This document shows, in pieces, positions 49,804 through 61,292 of a stretch of 64,000 nucleotides of DNA. This DNA is from Mansonella perstans (taxonomy: Eukaryota; Nematoda; Chromadorea; Rhabditida; Onchocercidae): the NCBI GenBank assembly GCA_037074765.1, contig JBAMDO010000024.1, positions 124,001 to 188,000 of the forward strand, given 5' to 3'. A program made the translations under genes and the position numbers. Under the pieces are notes generated by a model. It did no database searches and was not told the DNA's origin. It worked only from the letters and a program-made list of their open reading frames with translations. Position 1 is the stretch's first letter. Every line of letters begins with the position of its first letter.

Positions 49804-52014
49804 AAAAATTGTTTGAAATCTTATAATTTAAATTTTATAGCTCATAGATTAGAAATTTATGTAATTAATACTTAAACATTAACATACTTTTCTATTAACG
49901 CAACTTCTCGTTTATTATTCATTCATCATGCTTATTCTCCCTATTAGGCTTCATCTTTTTGTTTAATGCGTAAAGTGACTTTAATAAAGAAGTATGTAGT
50001 GGTAATATTTTTACATTGATGCTTTGTACCTTTAGTAGAATAATTTTTGCTATCGCAATTTGTTCTTTAAATTAATTAACTAATACTAGTTTAAAGCTAT
50101 CAAGAAGATGAATAAAACTATTGAATTATAACAGTACAGAAGTATGTTTACGTATAGCACTATGATAATGTTATTTCATGAATTAAAGCTTATAGTATAG
50201 TATACATAGATGTAATCAAAGTAATTAATCATTGCATGATTAATTTTCAGAAGAAAATTAGCAATTTAATGACATAAATACGAAGCAAATAATTCTTCAA
50301 ACAAATTCCTTTTCGTTAGTTTTTTTTTTTAGCAATAATAATATAGATATTTACGTTTGACATTTTTTTCCCCAACTTTTTCTCTCTCTCATTTTCTGTA
50401 AACTTCACTAGTTGTAAATTTCCCGAACAACATTTATGTCAAAGCATTTGATTTTAATGATTGACATGTATAAATTTACCAGTGTATAGTACACGAAGTT
50501 TCGCAAAGGGAAAATATCTTTAATGTTTTGATATATTTTCGATTTTTTCCTAAGCAATCGACCCTTTTTTACTTCTCGAAGAAACAGAAAGTAACTTTCT
50601 TATTTCCCTGAATGATAAATATTACAAAGGTTAAAAGTATATGAACAATGCTATAAATATATATAAATGATGGATGTTTTTCAGGTGTTTAAATGCCAAC
50701 TATTTAAATGCTTGGAAAAGTTATATAGCCGATAGCTAGGATATTAACTGGGAAAATATTATGAGACTTTGGTCAGTTAAAGCATTTGATTTGGTTTGGT
50801 GGAGAATAGAATTTATGAGGTATGAAAAGATAGAAATATCTTACAAATGACTAATAGTATTTCTTTAATCGTGCAATTGAGGAAATAATATCTGTCCTCG
50901 TTCAGCTAGCTTCGTTTCAGCGAGATTTGCCCACGAATGGGCAAGATTATATAATTCCTGAGAGCATATCAATGGTTGATATCCATAACATGCCTGCTAT
51001 CACCGTATTATAAGCATCCAAGCATTCGCGTTGAAAATTCACTTTGCCCTATAAGAAATTAATTGAATATATCAGTCAATAATTTGATTGTTACCTCAAA
51101 CTTGTATGAAGATATTTATTTATTTAAAAAAATTTCCTATTCTTACAATAATTTATTAATCGTTATTGCTATTTGGAAGTATTCAATTGATCGAATAGCT
51201 AATGAGAATGTAGTTTATGAAAAAATAATTTTACAAATTTTTAATCATTGTTTTCAGATATTCCTAAATGTTTGTTGATCAAGCAAGTAATCCTAATATA
51301 GGATATTGTGATAAGATAATTTTCTGCGATTTGTCTTACTGAAGGAAATTTTCGGAGATTTCAGATGAATCAGCACAATTTCCTGCGATTTGTTGTTGTG
51401 TTGCTGAAGGAAATTTTGGAAATTTCAGGATGAATCAATCATAGTGCTAACATAGAAATTTGAAATTCATGTTGTATTGATTACTTTACATCAAAGTCAT
51501 ATGTTACTTCACTGATCTTGCCTTTTTTTTTAACTGTATGAATGTTGGAAACATGTTTTGACAACATTGTATCAACAAACAGAACTAGATTAGAGTTATT
51601 AATAGATTACATTTTGTTGCTTGTTATTTTGTCTTCAGCAATATCAAATGAGTTTTTGCAATTAATGAATTGTTGCTGTTCAGTTTTTGATAGTGTCATT
51701 GTGAGTAGAGTAGAAAGATGAGCTGTACACTTTACAAAGTGCTCTTTTATTTCAGGTTTTTGAGCTATTGGATTTCTGGATTTCCAAAAAAAAATACTTA
51801 ATGATGACTATCATGAAGCTATTCCATCCATTGTTCCTGAGATGTTAGGCATGGCGAATAATTTTCAGGTTTTTAGCTAACCAAATTTTTAATTGAAATG
51901 TAGATATTATATACAAATTCTGAAGCTGATATTTGATATTAGTATATCATTTATAAAAATGCCTTTTTTTCTCGAAGAACCAATTTGTTGCATAAATTAT
52001 GAAGTCAAGCTAGT
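49804..52014. other. Gene-poor AT-rich region
   Basis: I see no supported gene. Open frames here (for example near 51063) are rich in Asn, Ile, Tyr and Lys with no conserved pattern. Two copies of a unit containing aggaaattttggaaatttc (one with cgga) occur near 51340-51430. Confidence 0.4.
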
Positions 52015-52165
52015 ATTGAAATTGAAATTGAAGATAATGAGTCATGAGTTATGATAATGAATCATAAGTGATGATAATGAGTCATGAGTTATGGTAGTGA
52101 GCCATGAATTATGATAATGAATCATGAGTTATGATAATGAGTCATGAGTAACGATAATGGGTCAT
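52015..52165 (+). repeat. ~20 bp tandem repeat
   Basis: Seven or so units of gagtcatgagttatgataat, with variants aatcataagtgatgataat and gccatgaattatgataat. Confidence 0.85.
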
Positions 52166-52774
52166 GAAGTTTTGCTGTGCAATTAATACCATCGGAGACC
52201 GGTAATTATTCTCAATTATTTTTCTATATATCAGTACACAACTATGTATGTTATGTAGATTTCCATCAATTATTGCCTACCATTTTCACAGCATATCTGC
52301 CTTTTGGAGATATGTAATGACATTCTTCCTTTCAGTGTATTTTTTTTTTCGCCTAAGTTAAGTTTTGTGTTTAAAAAAACATTAATTTTTCGCCTAAGGC
52401 CAAGTCTTGCTTTTAAGAAAACATTGATTTTTCGTCTACTTGGGGGCCAAGTCTTGTTTTTAAGAAAACATTATTATTACCTTTATATTTCGAAAAATGT
52501 TTATCCATTTTCTCAATTTCTTCAATAAAAACAGTTTAAGCTCTTTGTAGGTTAATTGATAGTGCTTAATTATTATCGTCATATATATCACTATAATTAA
52601 TTAACTACTCTAAACTTTTGATTGTTCCAGTTCAGTGGAGTGATAGGACGAATGGAAAAGCAAAAAAGAAAAGATTTGCTTTTTTTCATATTCCGGAACG
52701 CTTAACCTATTCTTACTATTTATATCGATGTTTCACGGTGAAATATTCTCGGTTAATGTAGAAAATTATTTGCT

Positions 52775-53065
52775 AATATTAAAGTTCACATATTGTCCGT
52801 TATTAAGATAACTATATTGTTACATGACGATATTATCCGTTATTACGACAACTATGCTGTTACGATGACGATATTATATGTTATTACGATACGATAACTG
52901 TGCTATTACCATAACTATATTATCCGTTTTTACGATAACTGTGCTATTACAGTAACGGTATAATCCGTTATTACGATAATTATGCTATTACGACAACGGT
53001 ATTATTCGTTATTATGTTAACTATTTATTACGATAGCGATATTATCGGTTGTTAAGATAGCTATG
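52775..53065 (+). repeat. ~37-45 bp tandem repeat upstream of FRMD8
   Basis: About seven degenerate units share ccgttattacgataactatg, ctattacgataacg and gtattat. The array lies about 430-700 bp before the FRMD8 start codon, so it may fall in its upstream region. Confidence 0.8.
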
Positions 53066-53490
53066 CTTCAAATAATATTATCTAGATTTTACATTGTACA
53101 TTTATCATATACTTCTCATTTTCTACGTATTTATTCATCTAAATGGAAAATCAATCGGTTGAATTTAATTTAAAACATTTTTTTATTTCAGTCATTGTTA
53201 TTAGTTTTTTTAATCATGCACTTCCCTTATTGTATTTTCTTTTTTTCTTTTGTTTAAATTTCATAAATCTCTTTTTACATAATCGATATGCTTATAACTT
53301 TTTATTTTTGATATTAAACTGTCTCTCAAAATCAGAATTCGTTTTACACTTTTCTTATTGCATTTTTCTTATTATATAAGTTATTTTGAAAAAACGATTA
53401 ATTGACGTAATTGACGTACGTCATCTATCATATTACACGTTGTTAATGCAATGATATTTATTTTCAGCTGGCAAAAAATTAACCAAAAGG
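53066..53490. promoter_or_regulatory. 5' flank and presumed outron of FRMD8
   Basis: AT-rich sequence ending in gatatttattttcag at 53467, a strong 3' splice site 24 bases before the start codon. The frame upstream of the ATG is closed by a TAA, so this acceptor is probably used for trans-splicing or a non-coding exon. Confidence 0.45.
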
Positions 53491-56400
53491 ATGATTGGTT
53501 TAAAAGATGAAAATGAAGATACAGAACTGCCTAACAGATCATCATCTCAATGTCGTGTGAAGCATTCATCATCGGTATTTCTTTTTAGGAATTATTATTT
53601 AATCTTTGTTTCTTTTTTTTCAACTTTCACATTTGCTATCGCTTCGTTTATTCACTTTAATGCATCCTTCTTCATTCTTTGCCAACTGGCATTGTTACAG
53701 TTTGTTTACCGGTAAGTTAAATACATATGTTATTGGTTACATTAATGATTGGTGGCATGAAATAATAGCTTCAGTTGATTTCTTCTATTAAATTTTTCCT
53801 TTGCAATATTTTTAATTTTCAAATTTTTTTTTTCAGAAATCATCAGATAGTAGCTCTTCATCAACAAAAAAGCATGTTACATTACAAATTATTGAACAGG
53901 TATCACTTGTTATTAGAATTTTGACTTTCAAAATATAGTCAAACTTTCATATAATTATCTTTTCGTTAATTTTTTGCCAGCTGAAAACAAATATCGCATT
54001 AAGAGCGTATTGTGATGGATGACGTACGTCGAATTACGTCAATGCTCATCTGAGTATTGATACTTGGGTGATTTTGTATGGTGACATTTTTTTTTTATCG
54101 TTTTTAGAATTTCGAAAATTTTTTCCCCCTCTTCCTTCTTTCTTGCTCTTTTAATCATTACTAGATTTGTTTGCTTGGCCGCAGTCTGATTTGTCTTTTG
54201 ATATGCATTAAAATGCTAAGTTTCATGTCACATTTCAGTTGGCTGCAGCATGTATCCTAGACCATAATACGATAGGCTGGGTATTCAGAGAAAGTACTAT
54301 TAGAAAAGTGGAACGTATGTAGGCATTCTTTGTTTTCTAATATCTTGTCTTATGTTATTGAAGAAATCAAGCATTCTTCAAGTATATATCCATACCCAGG
54401 ATAATTCAGTAACCAAGAAATCAGAATTGAAATCAACAGGCAAAACGCTTGCTCGTTCACCAGTTGGTTACACGTTGAGGTGTGATGCTTGGAAATTGTT
54501 CTCTAAACATTCTCTCATTGAACATTGTTCTATAAAGATTTGTAAAAATTTTTCAAAAAAAACCATTCAAAACTTGGAATTAATTTAGTCACGTTTCACG
54601 TTACAAACTGCAATCACGTATAAAATTTAGTGAAATCTCTTAATTTTATACTTTCCATGTATTTATAATATTCATTAAAAATAGCAAGTAGGGAAACTGG
54701 GAAGTAAGAAAATCTAGTAGACTGAATGATGATCAAAAATTAAATTTTCTTTTTTGAGAGTTCAAAATTTTCAATTTAAGTCATTTGCTTGATACGAATG
54801 CGCGCAGTTGCTCAGAGCAATCAACACCGATCAGTTCGAGATTAGAGGATTCATTGGATATTACGATTTATTGGGCTGATGAAAGAGGTCGATATTAATC
54901 TCAAATTTTTTAAATTAGTTTGAACTGTTTATTTAATCATTTGATCAATTGAAAAGTGTGATTGAATTTTTGATTTGAATGATAAATATGATCCGGACAT
55001 TGATTTGGCTACTTTCGTTAAGCAACATTTTCATTATATCTCTCAAATTATTTAAATAAGCAGTAGCCACAGATGATAGTATGGAAAATACATTTTTTTT
55101 TTTTTTTTTTTTTTTTCGAGTATATTCTTTATATCGTCTATTATCCATCACTTGGATTGTACATCATTGTCAATGCAATCATTATGAAGTTCTACTCACT
55201 TTTATAAGTATTTAATAATTGTATGCTCAATGGCTATTCATCATTCTTCCATGTGCATATATCCTTTCTTATACAGTTTCAGGAATATATACTGCCTAGT
55301 TTGTTCATTGGCTACTTTTTACCATCTTCTATTTGGCTTCTCTGAATTATCCACAATTTGAGTTTTTTTTATTTCAGGCTTCAAATTTTCTTTAGTTGGT
55401 GGTAAATTAGCTACAGCATCAAGTTTGCTACTGTTACTCGCTGATCATTTGGATATCGTTGCTGAAGTTTTCATGGAAGTTTGCGCTCTCTGGATGGTAT
55501 CAGATTTGTTAGGTGCACTAAAATTTACATCTTAAGTTTTAATTGCTCTTTTTTCTCTTTACTGGTAATTTTTTTTTTTTTGCCAAAGATTTTCAAAATC
55601 CGAAATGAAGTCAGCGAAATTCAATTTTGCAGAAGTGCAACTGAAACCACATCATAATCCATATCAGATTCGAAAAAACTGGTTGCAGTTCTTGCATAGA
55701 TTTACGAGTGCTGAAAGTAGTGAATTAGCTGCTGACGAACCGCTTCTTGTATTGAGACGAAATGTTCAACTTTGCGTTGAACGTGAACGTGAAGTAAGTG
55801 AAGCTTAATTTAATTGTTTTAAGCTTCAAGTATCAATTAACAGGAGAAGGCACCATTCAGAGTGAAAGCATCGGAGAAACTATAAAAGAAATCTAATCAA
55901 GAATGCTGCGTAAAAATTAACATACAAACTTTTTAGTTGGAGGAAGATTATACGAATGAAACATTAACGGAGATTTTGTATATAAGTGCAAAGCAGGAAA
56001 TTTTAAATGGTCGATATATTTGTGACATCGATTTAAACATAAAATTAGCAGCGTTACAGATGGCTATTGATCTGGAACTGAATGAAGAGCTGGATATGGA
56101 CATGTTTGGGTTTGTGTGTTTTCATCATCGATCATAATCTTGAAAGTTCGGGGAAATTTGATCATTTACTAGAATTAGAACTTAGAAAATAATGTTTTAC
56201 CTTGTTTCTGAATTTGAGTAGGAATTTAAGATTTGGAATGATTTTGCAGGGAAATGGCAGAGACTTTTTTTCCACTGAAATATCGACATAGTGTCAGGAC
56301 ATTTCATTTATTTGGCTTCCCTATTATCGGTTGCAAAGGCTTGGAAACAGAAATTCTTCAAGAATATCGTAATATAGGGCAGAATTTTGAGAGCAAACAT

Positions 56401-58895
56401 AATTGCCGAAAATTATATCTCAATATTATCCGCAGCACACCTTTTTATGGGTTAGCATTATTGTTATTTTTATTTCTTCTTGCCAAGTATTCCTTAGAAT
56501 TAGTTTTAACTTCAGTAAATGTTTTTTTTAAAAAGAATATTAATATAGCAGGGATCACATCAAGTATGGAATGAATAATCAACTCTTATCTTTCTTTTTG
56601 TTGTACATACTTCAAAGGTAAGGTAATGCCATTATGCATACCTCAAAGATAAGGTAATACTGGTAGTGACTGATAAGATAGCGGATTACACATGAATCAA
56701 TTTTTTTTGGAAATTTTTATGCAATCCTCAATTCAGAGGATTGCATAAAAATTTCCGATAAAAAATTTTTGCATTTTAATCTTTTCCAGAGCTGCATTTT
56801 TCCGTGGATACGTTGAACGACCATCAGGAAGAGCACTGGAAGAAATTAAGAAAATGATATTTTCGGCAGCATTGCCAGATATTCCGGTGTCATTTATGTT
56901 TCATATATTAGTTTTATTTTTTGGTTTTAAAAAGAGATTCATTTTTTAAATTCAAATTTTTTGCATATTAGTTTTATTTTTGGTTGCATCGATCTTAAAT
57001 TTAAAATTTTTACTCTATTACTTCGTTTCAAATTTAACGGAACTAAATGCTAGTAATCAGTTGAATATAATGAAATGTGTGCTATCTCTAAAATTAGCAA
57101 AAAACAATTGTTTATTCAAGTGTGCATTATTTCATTTCAGGTTCTGATTGGAGTCAGCTGTGGATATGTTACACTGATCAGTGAAGAAAAACAGGAAGTT
57201 CTACTCGTACAATGCCTTCGAGATTGTGATTGTCGCTGTGTCGATGAGTTGGTTTTCGTAAATTCTTTCTTTTTCTTTAGAAATATTAGCAGCATTACGC
57301 GATCTATTCCATATGATTGCTTTAAAGTAGAATTTTCATAGTTGTTCCTTGTCATTGCTGAGTGTTGAGCTTGGTTACTCTTAACATTACATGGAACAAA
57401 ATTCTTAGCCTTAATTAGATTGCAATTTTTTCCTTGCGATATTCATATTTGTTTTTATTACAGGCATCAATGGTTGTTGTGACAATGAATTAGTTCCCAG
57501 ATCTTTTTTTTTTTATTCCCTTGTATATATTTAGTATTATTATAGCGGAGTCTCACAAAATTTCAATTGTAATTTTCAGTAATTTCGAAGTTGCGATATC
57601 AGCAGGCGTTTTAGCTGAATGCCCATGTTTCCTCCTGACTTTTCCTGATATTTCATTTCTAACTGATCATAATTTAAATTCTGAGATTGAAATGTTAAAA
57701 TTTTCGGAAAAAATGAAAGTACTTCAGGTATGGCGTTTATATAACACTGCATGATTTTAATATTTTCCAATAATTTTTTCATATGTGATTATTTTTTTCT
57801 GTTTAATTAATTTTTAAGGATTAGTTTGTAGGTTAATTTTTTTCATAATTTTGAAGTTTGATTGGATTCTTAAAAAAAAGATTGGTTTCTTAAAACATAG
57901 CAAAAATGGATACTAATTTTTTTCGTAAAATATTTTTCTTTGTTATAGGTGTTCAGCAAACAAGCAGTTATGATTGAAGCACTTATGAATTCTTTATCCG
58001 ATTTACTGGAAGGAAACGATGATGGTACAATGCCAAACTTGCGGTCTGATAATTCTCCAAAGATGGAATTAGTCCAAGACGAATCGTTGAGTGCTAAGGG
58101 AACATTGTCGAGTAGTAATATCAGCTCAAGTGATAAAAACACATATGTAACTAGCGTTTTGGTAAGTGAAATTTTAAAATTTTTTTCTTCTAGAAAATTC
58201 CATATATAACTGAAATAAAAATTCCCTCCATCGAAGAAAAAAAATTCCAGTATAATTGGAAATTCCCTCCATTAGATATTTTTGTTTAAATATTACATTT
58301 TAATTTGGAAATTGTATTAGCTAAGCAGTTGTAATATGCATGGTATTATATTTGTGAAATACTATTTGTATTAGACGAACAAATTAGTCTTGTAATATAG
58401 AATCAAACTCAGTACTCAGGTCACAAAGTTCACTAAATATGGTTTAATTACCATTTTAAGATTTCGTACTTGGGATTTATTTGAAACATATTTGCTTATG
58501 ATGTCCTAAATTATTGATCCAATAAAATGATTTCGTTGTTCTACTCGCTAAAATCAGTGAGCACCAGTTGAGGATTTATTTGAAACCTTGGAAATATGTT
58601 TTAGACTGGAATGTGTTTTTTGGATTTTGTTTTTATTAATTTTTCATAGGTAAATGGACATAATGTTTTGCAAATCAAAGCTTTGGCAGATACTGATAGC
58701 CATTGCTCGAGCTCATCAAATTCATCTTGTACGAATGGGCAAAAAAGAAACAGTAGCCGAAATGTAACAGATGTCTGTAACTCATCACGACCATTTCTCA
58801 GTGGTATTGGTAAACTGTGCTTGGCTACAGTTGATGCTGATGGTCATTGTGTGGAAGCACAAGGCTCATTAAGAGTTTTATTGGAAGTGATGTAG
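53491..58895 (+). CDS. FRMD8: FRMD8, FERM-domain cofactor of iRhom proteins
   Basis: In animals FRMD8 binds the cytoplasmic part of iRhoms and stabilises the iRhom/ADAM17 sheddase complex. Twelve exons (53491-53574, 53837-53899, 54239-54314, 55378-55512, 55633-55793, 55937-56109, 56250-56450, 56790-56886, 57141-57247, 57580-57727, 57949-58161, 58650-58895) give 567 residues. A Ser-rich N-terminus is followed by the FERM domain. VCALWMVSDLL joins EVQLKPHHNPYQ exactly where human reads [52 protein letters not shown] and VFSKQAVMIEALM match human AMDEPFLQFRRNV, PFYGCAFFHGEVDKPA and IYSKQAELMSSLI. The tail is Ser/Asn-rich, as in the family. The junction between 57247 and 57580 is the least certain; an alternative donor lies at 57252 and an extra small exon near 57470 is possible. 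Confidence 0.9.
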
Positions 58896-59585
58896 CTTTG
58901 AGATTTTCCGGAGATTCGAGATTCAGTTTATTAATGAATATAAAATGCTTTTTTTTCTGCTCTGAATAATTTACTTTTCGCTAAATTTTTTTCTTTCCTG
59001 TCATTTTATAAATAATTTTTCGTTTCAGAAAAATATTCTGTGTTTATTTGTGTTATTTAATTATTGATCTCTTTGTTATATATGTTCTTGTACGGAAGCA
59101 ATAAGAAAAATTTTAGTTTGAATTAAATACTATAAGGAATATATATTGCTGATGTAATTGTTACCCTCCTTTTTCTTCACTTGTTTTATATAGTAGTAGT
59201 ATTTAGGACTGCTGGTGTAATTGTTACCGTACTACAACGACTCTTTGTTGCAGAAAATAATTTCGCTTTCTTTTTTTTCTCTCGTTTTATACAGTAGTAT
59301 TTATGGTGATAGATGATAGGTGTTAGTGAAAGTCAGGTTTTTTTTTTAACACATTTCAATAGAATAATTAATGAATACAGTATACTTTCTGTGCTTTCAA
59401 TGTATTTTTATCAGGTTATGCTGCATACTGTAATTTAGATTTTCATTTGAACTAGAAAGTAAAATGTTTATTTAGTTCTGGCAACTACTGTTTTTGACTA
59501 CAAATTTGTTCATTCTTTTTTTTTCAAGCAAATAACTTGCACTTTTCAAAGTTAAGAGCATTTAATGTTACTGTATGTGATTTCA
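58896..59585. other. FRMD8 3' flank
   Basis: This should include the FRMD8 3' UTR. Two similar stretches (gctgatgtaattgttaccct and gctggtgtaattgttaccgt) occur about 60 bp apart near 59149 and 59210. No gene is seen. Confidence 0.4.
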
Positions 59586-59860
59586 ATTTCAAAATAGCTT
59601 ATACCATAAGGCCTTACCAGTATTCTTTATATATAGTTTGTACTGTAAGACCTTACTAGTATTCAGTATATATAGTTTATACCGCAGGGCTTACCAGTAT
59701 TCTTTATATATAGTTTATACTGTTAGGCCCTACCAGTATTTTGTATATATAGTTTATACATAAAGTCTTACTAGTGTTCCTTATATATGGTTTATACTGT
59801 AAGGCTTTATTAGTATTCCTTATATATGGTTTATACCGTATGGTCTTACTGGTAATACTT
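59585..59860 (+). repeat. ~43 bp tandem repeat, six copies
   Basis: Units read ttaccagtattctttatata, then tagtttatactgtaaggcc, with substitutions between copies. Confidence 0.9.
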
Positions 59861-61292
59861 TATTTGTAAAATTACTGTGAACTGTCGTTTGTTTGCCAAT
59901 AATTATTGTACATATTCCCGATGAATAAATATTTCTTTTTTTCCATCAAAATATTTCATTATTGATACATTACCAAATAATTATATATGTAGTATTTTGT
60001 TTATTGTTTATTGGTATAATAAATTTGAAATGAAACTTTGGTGCTGAACTGAGCTGATGAATAAAAATCATTTGCTTTCTCTTGTAAACTATGAAATTGT
60101 CATATTATTAGCTGTAGAATGTTTATCTAATATAATTGAATTAGATTTTGAAGACATTATTATTTGCAATGAAGTTATGTTGTTGTACATGATCCTCCTT
60201 TAGAAGTCAGAAAATAATCATGCTGTGTTCTACATGATACTCATTTAGAGGTCAGAGGGGACTCGTGTTGTGTTGTACATGATAGTTCTTTAGAGGTCAT
60301 GGGTTAGAGAAAATAACTCATACTATATACTAAATTGTTAATGAGAAAAATTTATAACCACTTGGATGATAATTGTATAGTAGTACAAACTGGTACAGGA
60401 AGGGGTCAGAAAAAGAGAATTTTAGAGAGAGAGAGAGAGATTTAAGAATTCCAATTTATATTGAATGGACGTGATATTTGTAAACCTTTGTCCCTGATTT
60501 TCAAGTACAATTGTTTTGCATATATATATATATAACTTGTCAATAAAGAATAATAGTTGTTGGATAATACTGAAATTAAAGATTGTGAATAATTTTTTAT
60601 AAATAAAATGACGATAATGATAAGCAAAATATTAGCTAAATAATAGATATGATACCATTTATACTTTATATATGGCAGTTAATTTATAACAACGTGAATG
60701 CATATCCAAAAGGTCCAATCAATCCAATCACTGTGATAATCCTGGTTAGCTTAACCTCTGTGATAATTCCAGAGAAGTACTTATCACAGGGTTAACTTAA
60801 CCCCTGTGTGATAACTGTTGGAGAAGTACTTATCACAATCTTCTATTGAAATCATAATATATATAGATATGGATATATATGAAGAAATTTTTATAAGTAA
60901 ATAAACTTTACAGGTAGAATATTCTAGAATTTTAATAATGAAACAAAGCAATAATTAACAACAGGGATTTCTATAATTAGAATTGACAACAAGGATTTTA
61001 TTAATTAGAATTGACAACAGAAATTTGTTAATTAAAATTGTTCATATTGTTTGTTTTATTGTATAGCTCATTTTTTTGTTACTGCTTATCAATTTATTTA
61101 TTTATTTATTTTTTAATTACAAATTTTTTATTTTTTTAATAGTACTCACATGAGAGTATAATATAGTATATTCTCGTTTTGCCAGATGAACGATAGTTCT
61201 TTCGATAAATATAGATGTTATGATCGAATGTAGATGTAATGATCGAATGTTTTTTTTTTTTTTTTAAATTTTTTTCAGAATTATTAAATGTG
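59861..61292. repeat. CIAO1 5' flank with three short tandem arrays
   Basis: Around 60175-60305 there are three ~57 bp units containing gttgtacatgatcctccttt, then agaggtcag. Around 60730-60845 two units contain agaagtacttatcaca with a ttaacttaacccctgtg core, partly self-complementary. Around 60955-61045 three ~30 bp units contain ttagaattgacaacaaggat. A final poly-T then ttttttcag at 61278 provides a likely trans-splice acceptor for CIAO1. No gene is seen. Confidence 0.65.

Noticed and set aside
54352..54588. Plus-strand 78-codon frame inside a FRMD8 intron
   Set aside because: It overlaps the donor region, lacks conservation with FRMD8 and is closed by a stop without a donor in phase.
55587..55632. 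Extended start for FRMD8 exon 5 (ATG within KSEMKSAKFNF)
   Set aside because: The acceptor at 55632 restores [10 protein letters not shown] exactly as in the human protein; the longer form runs into a stop in the required frame.
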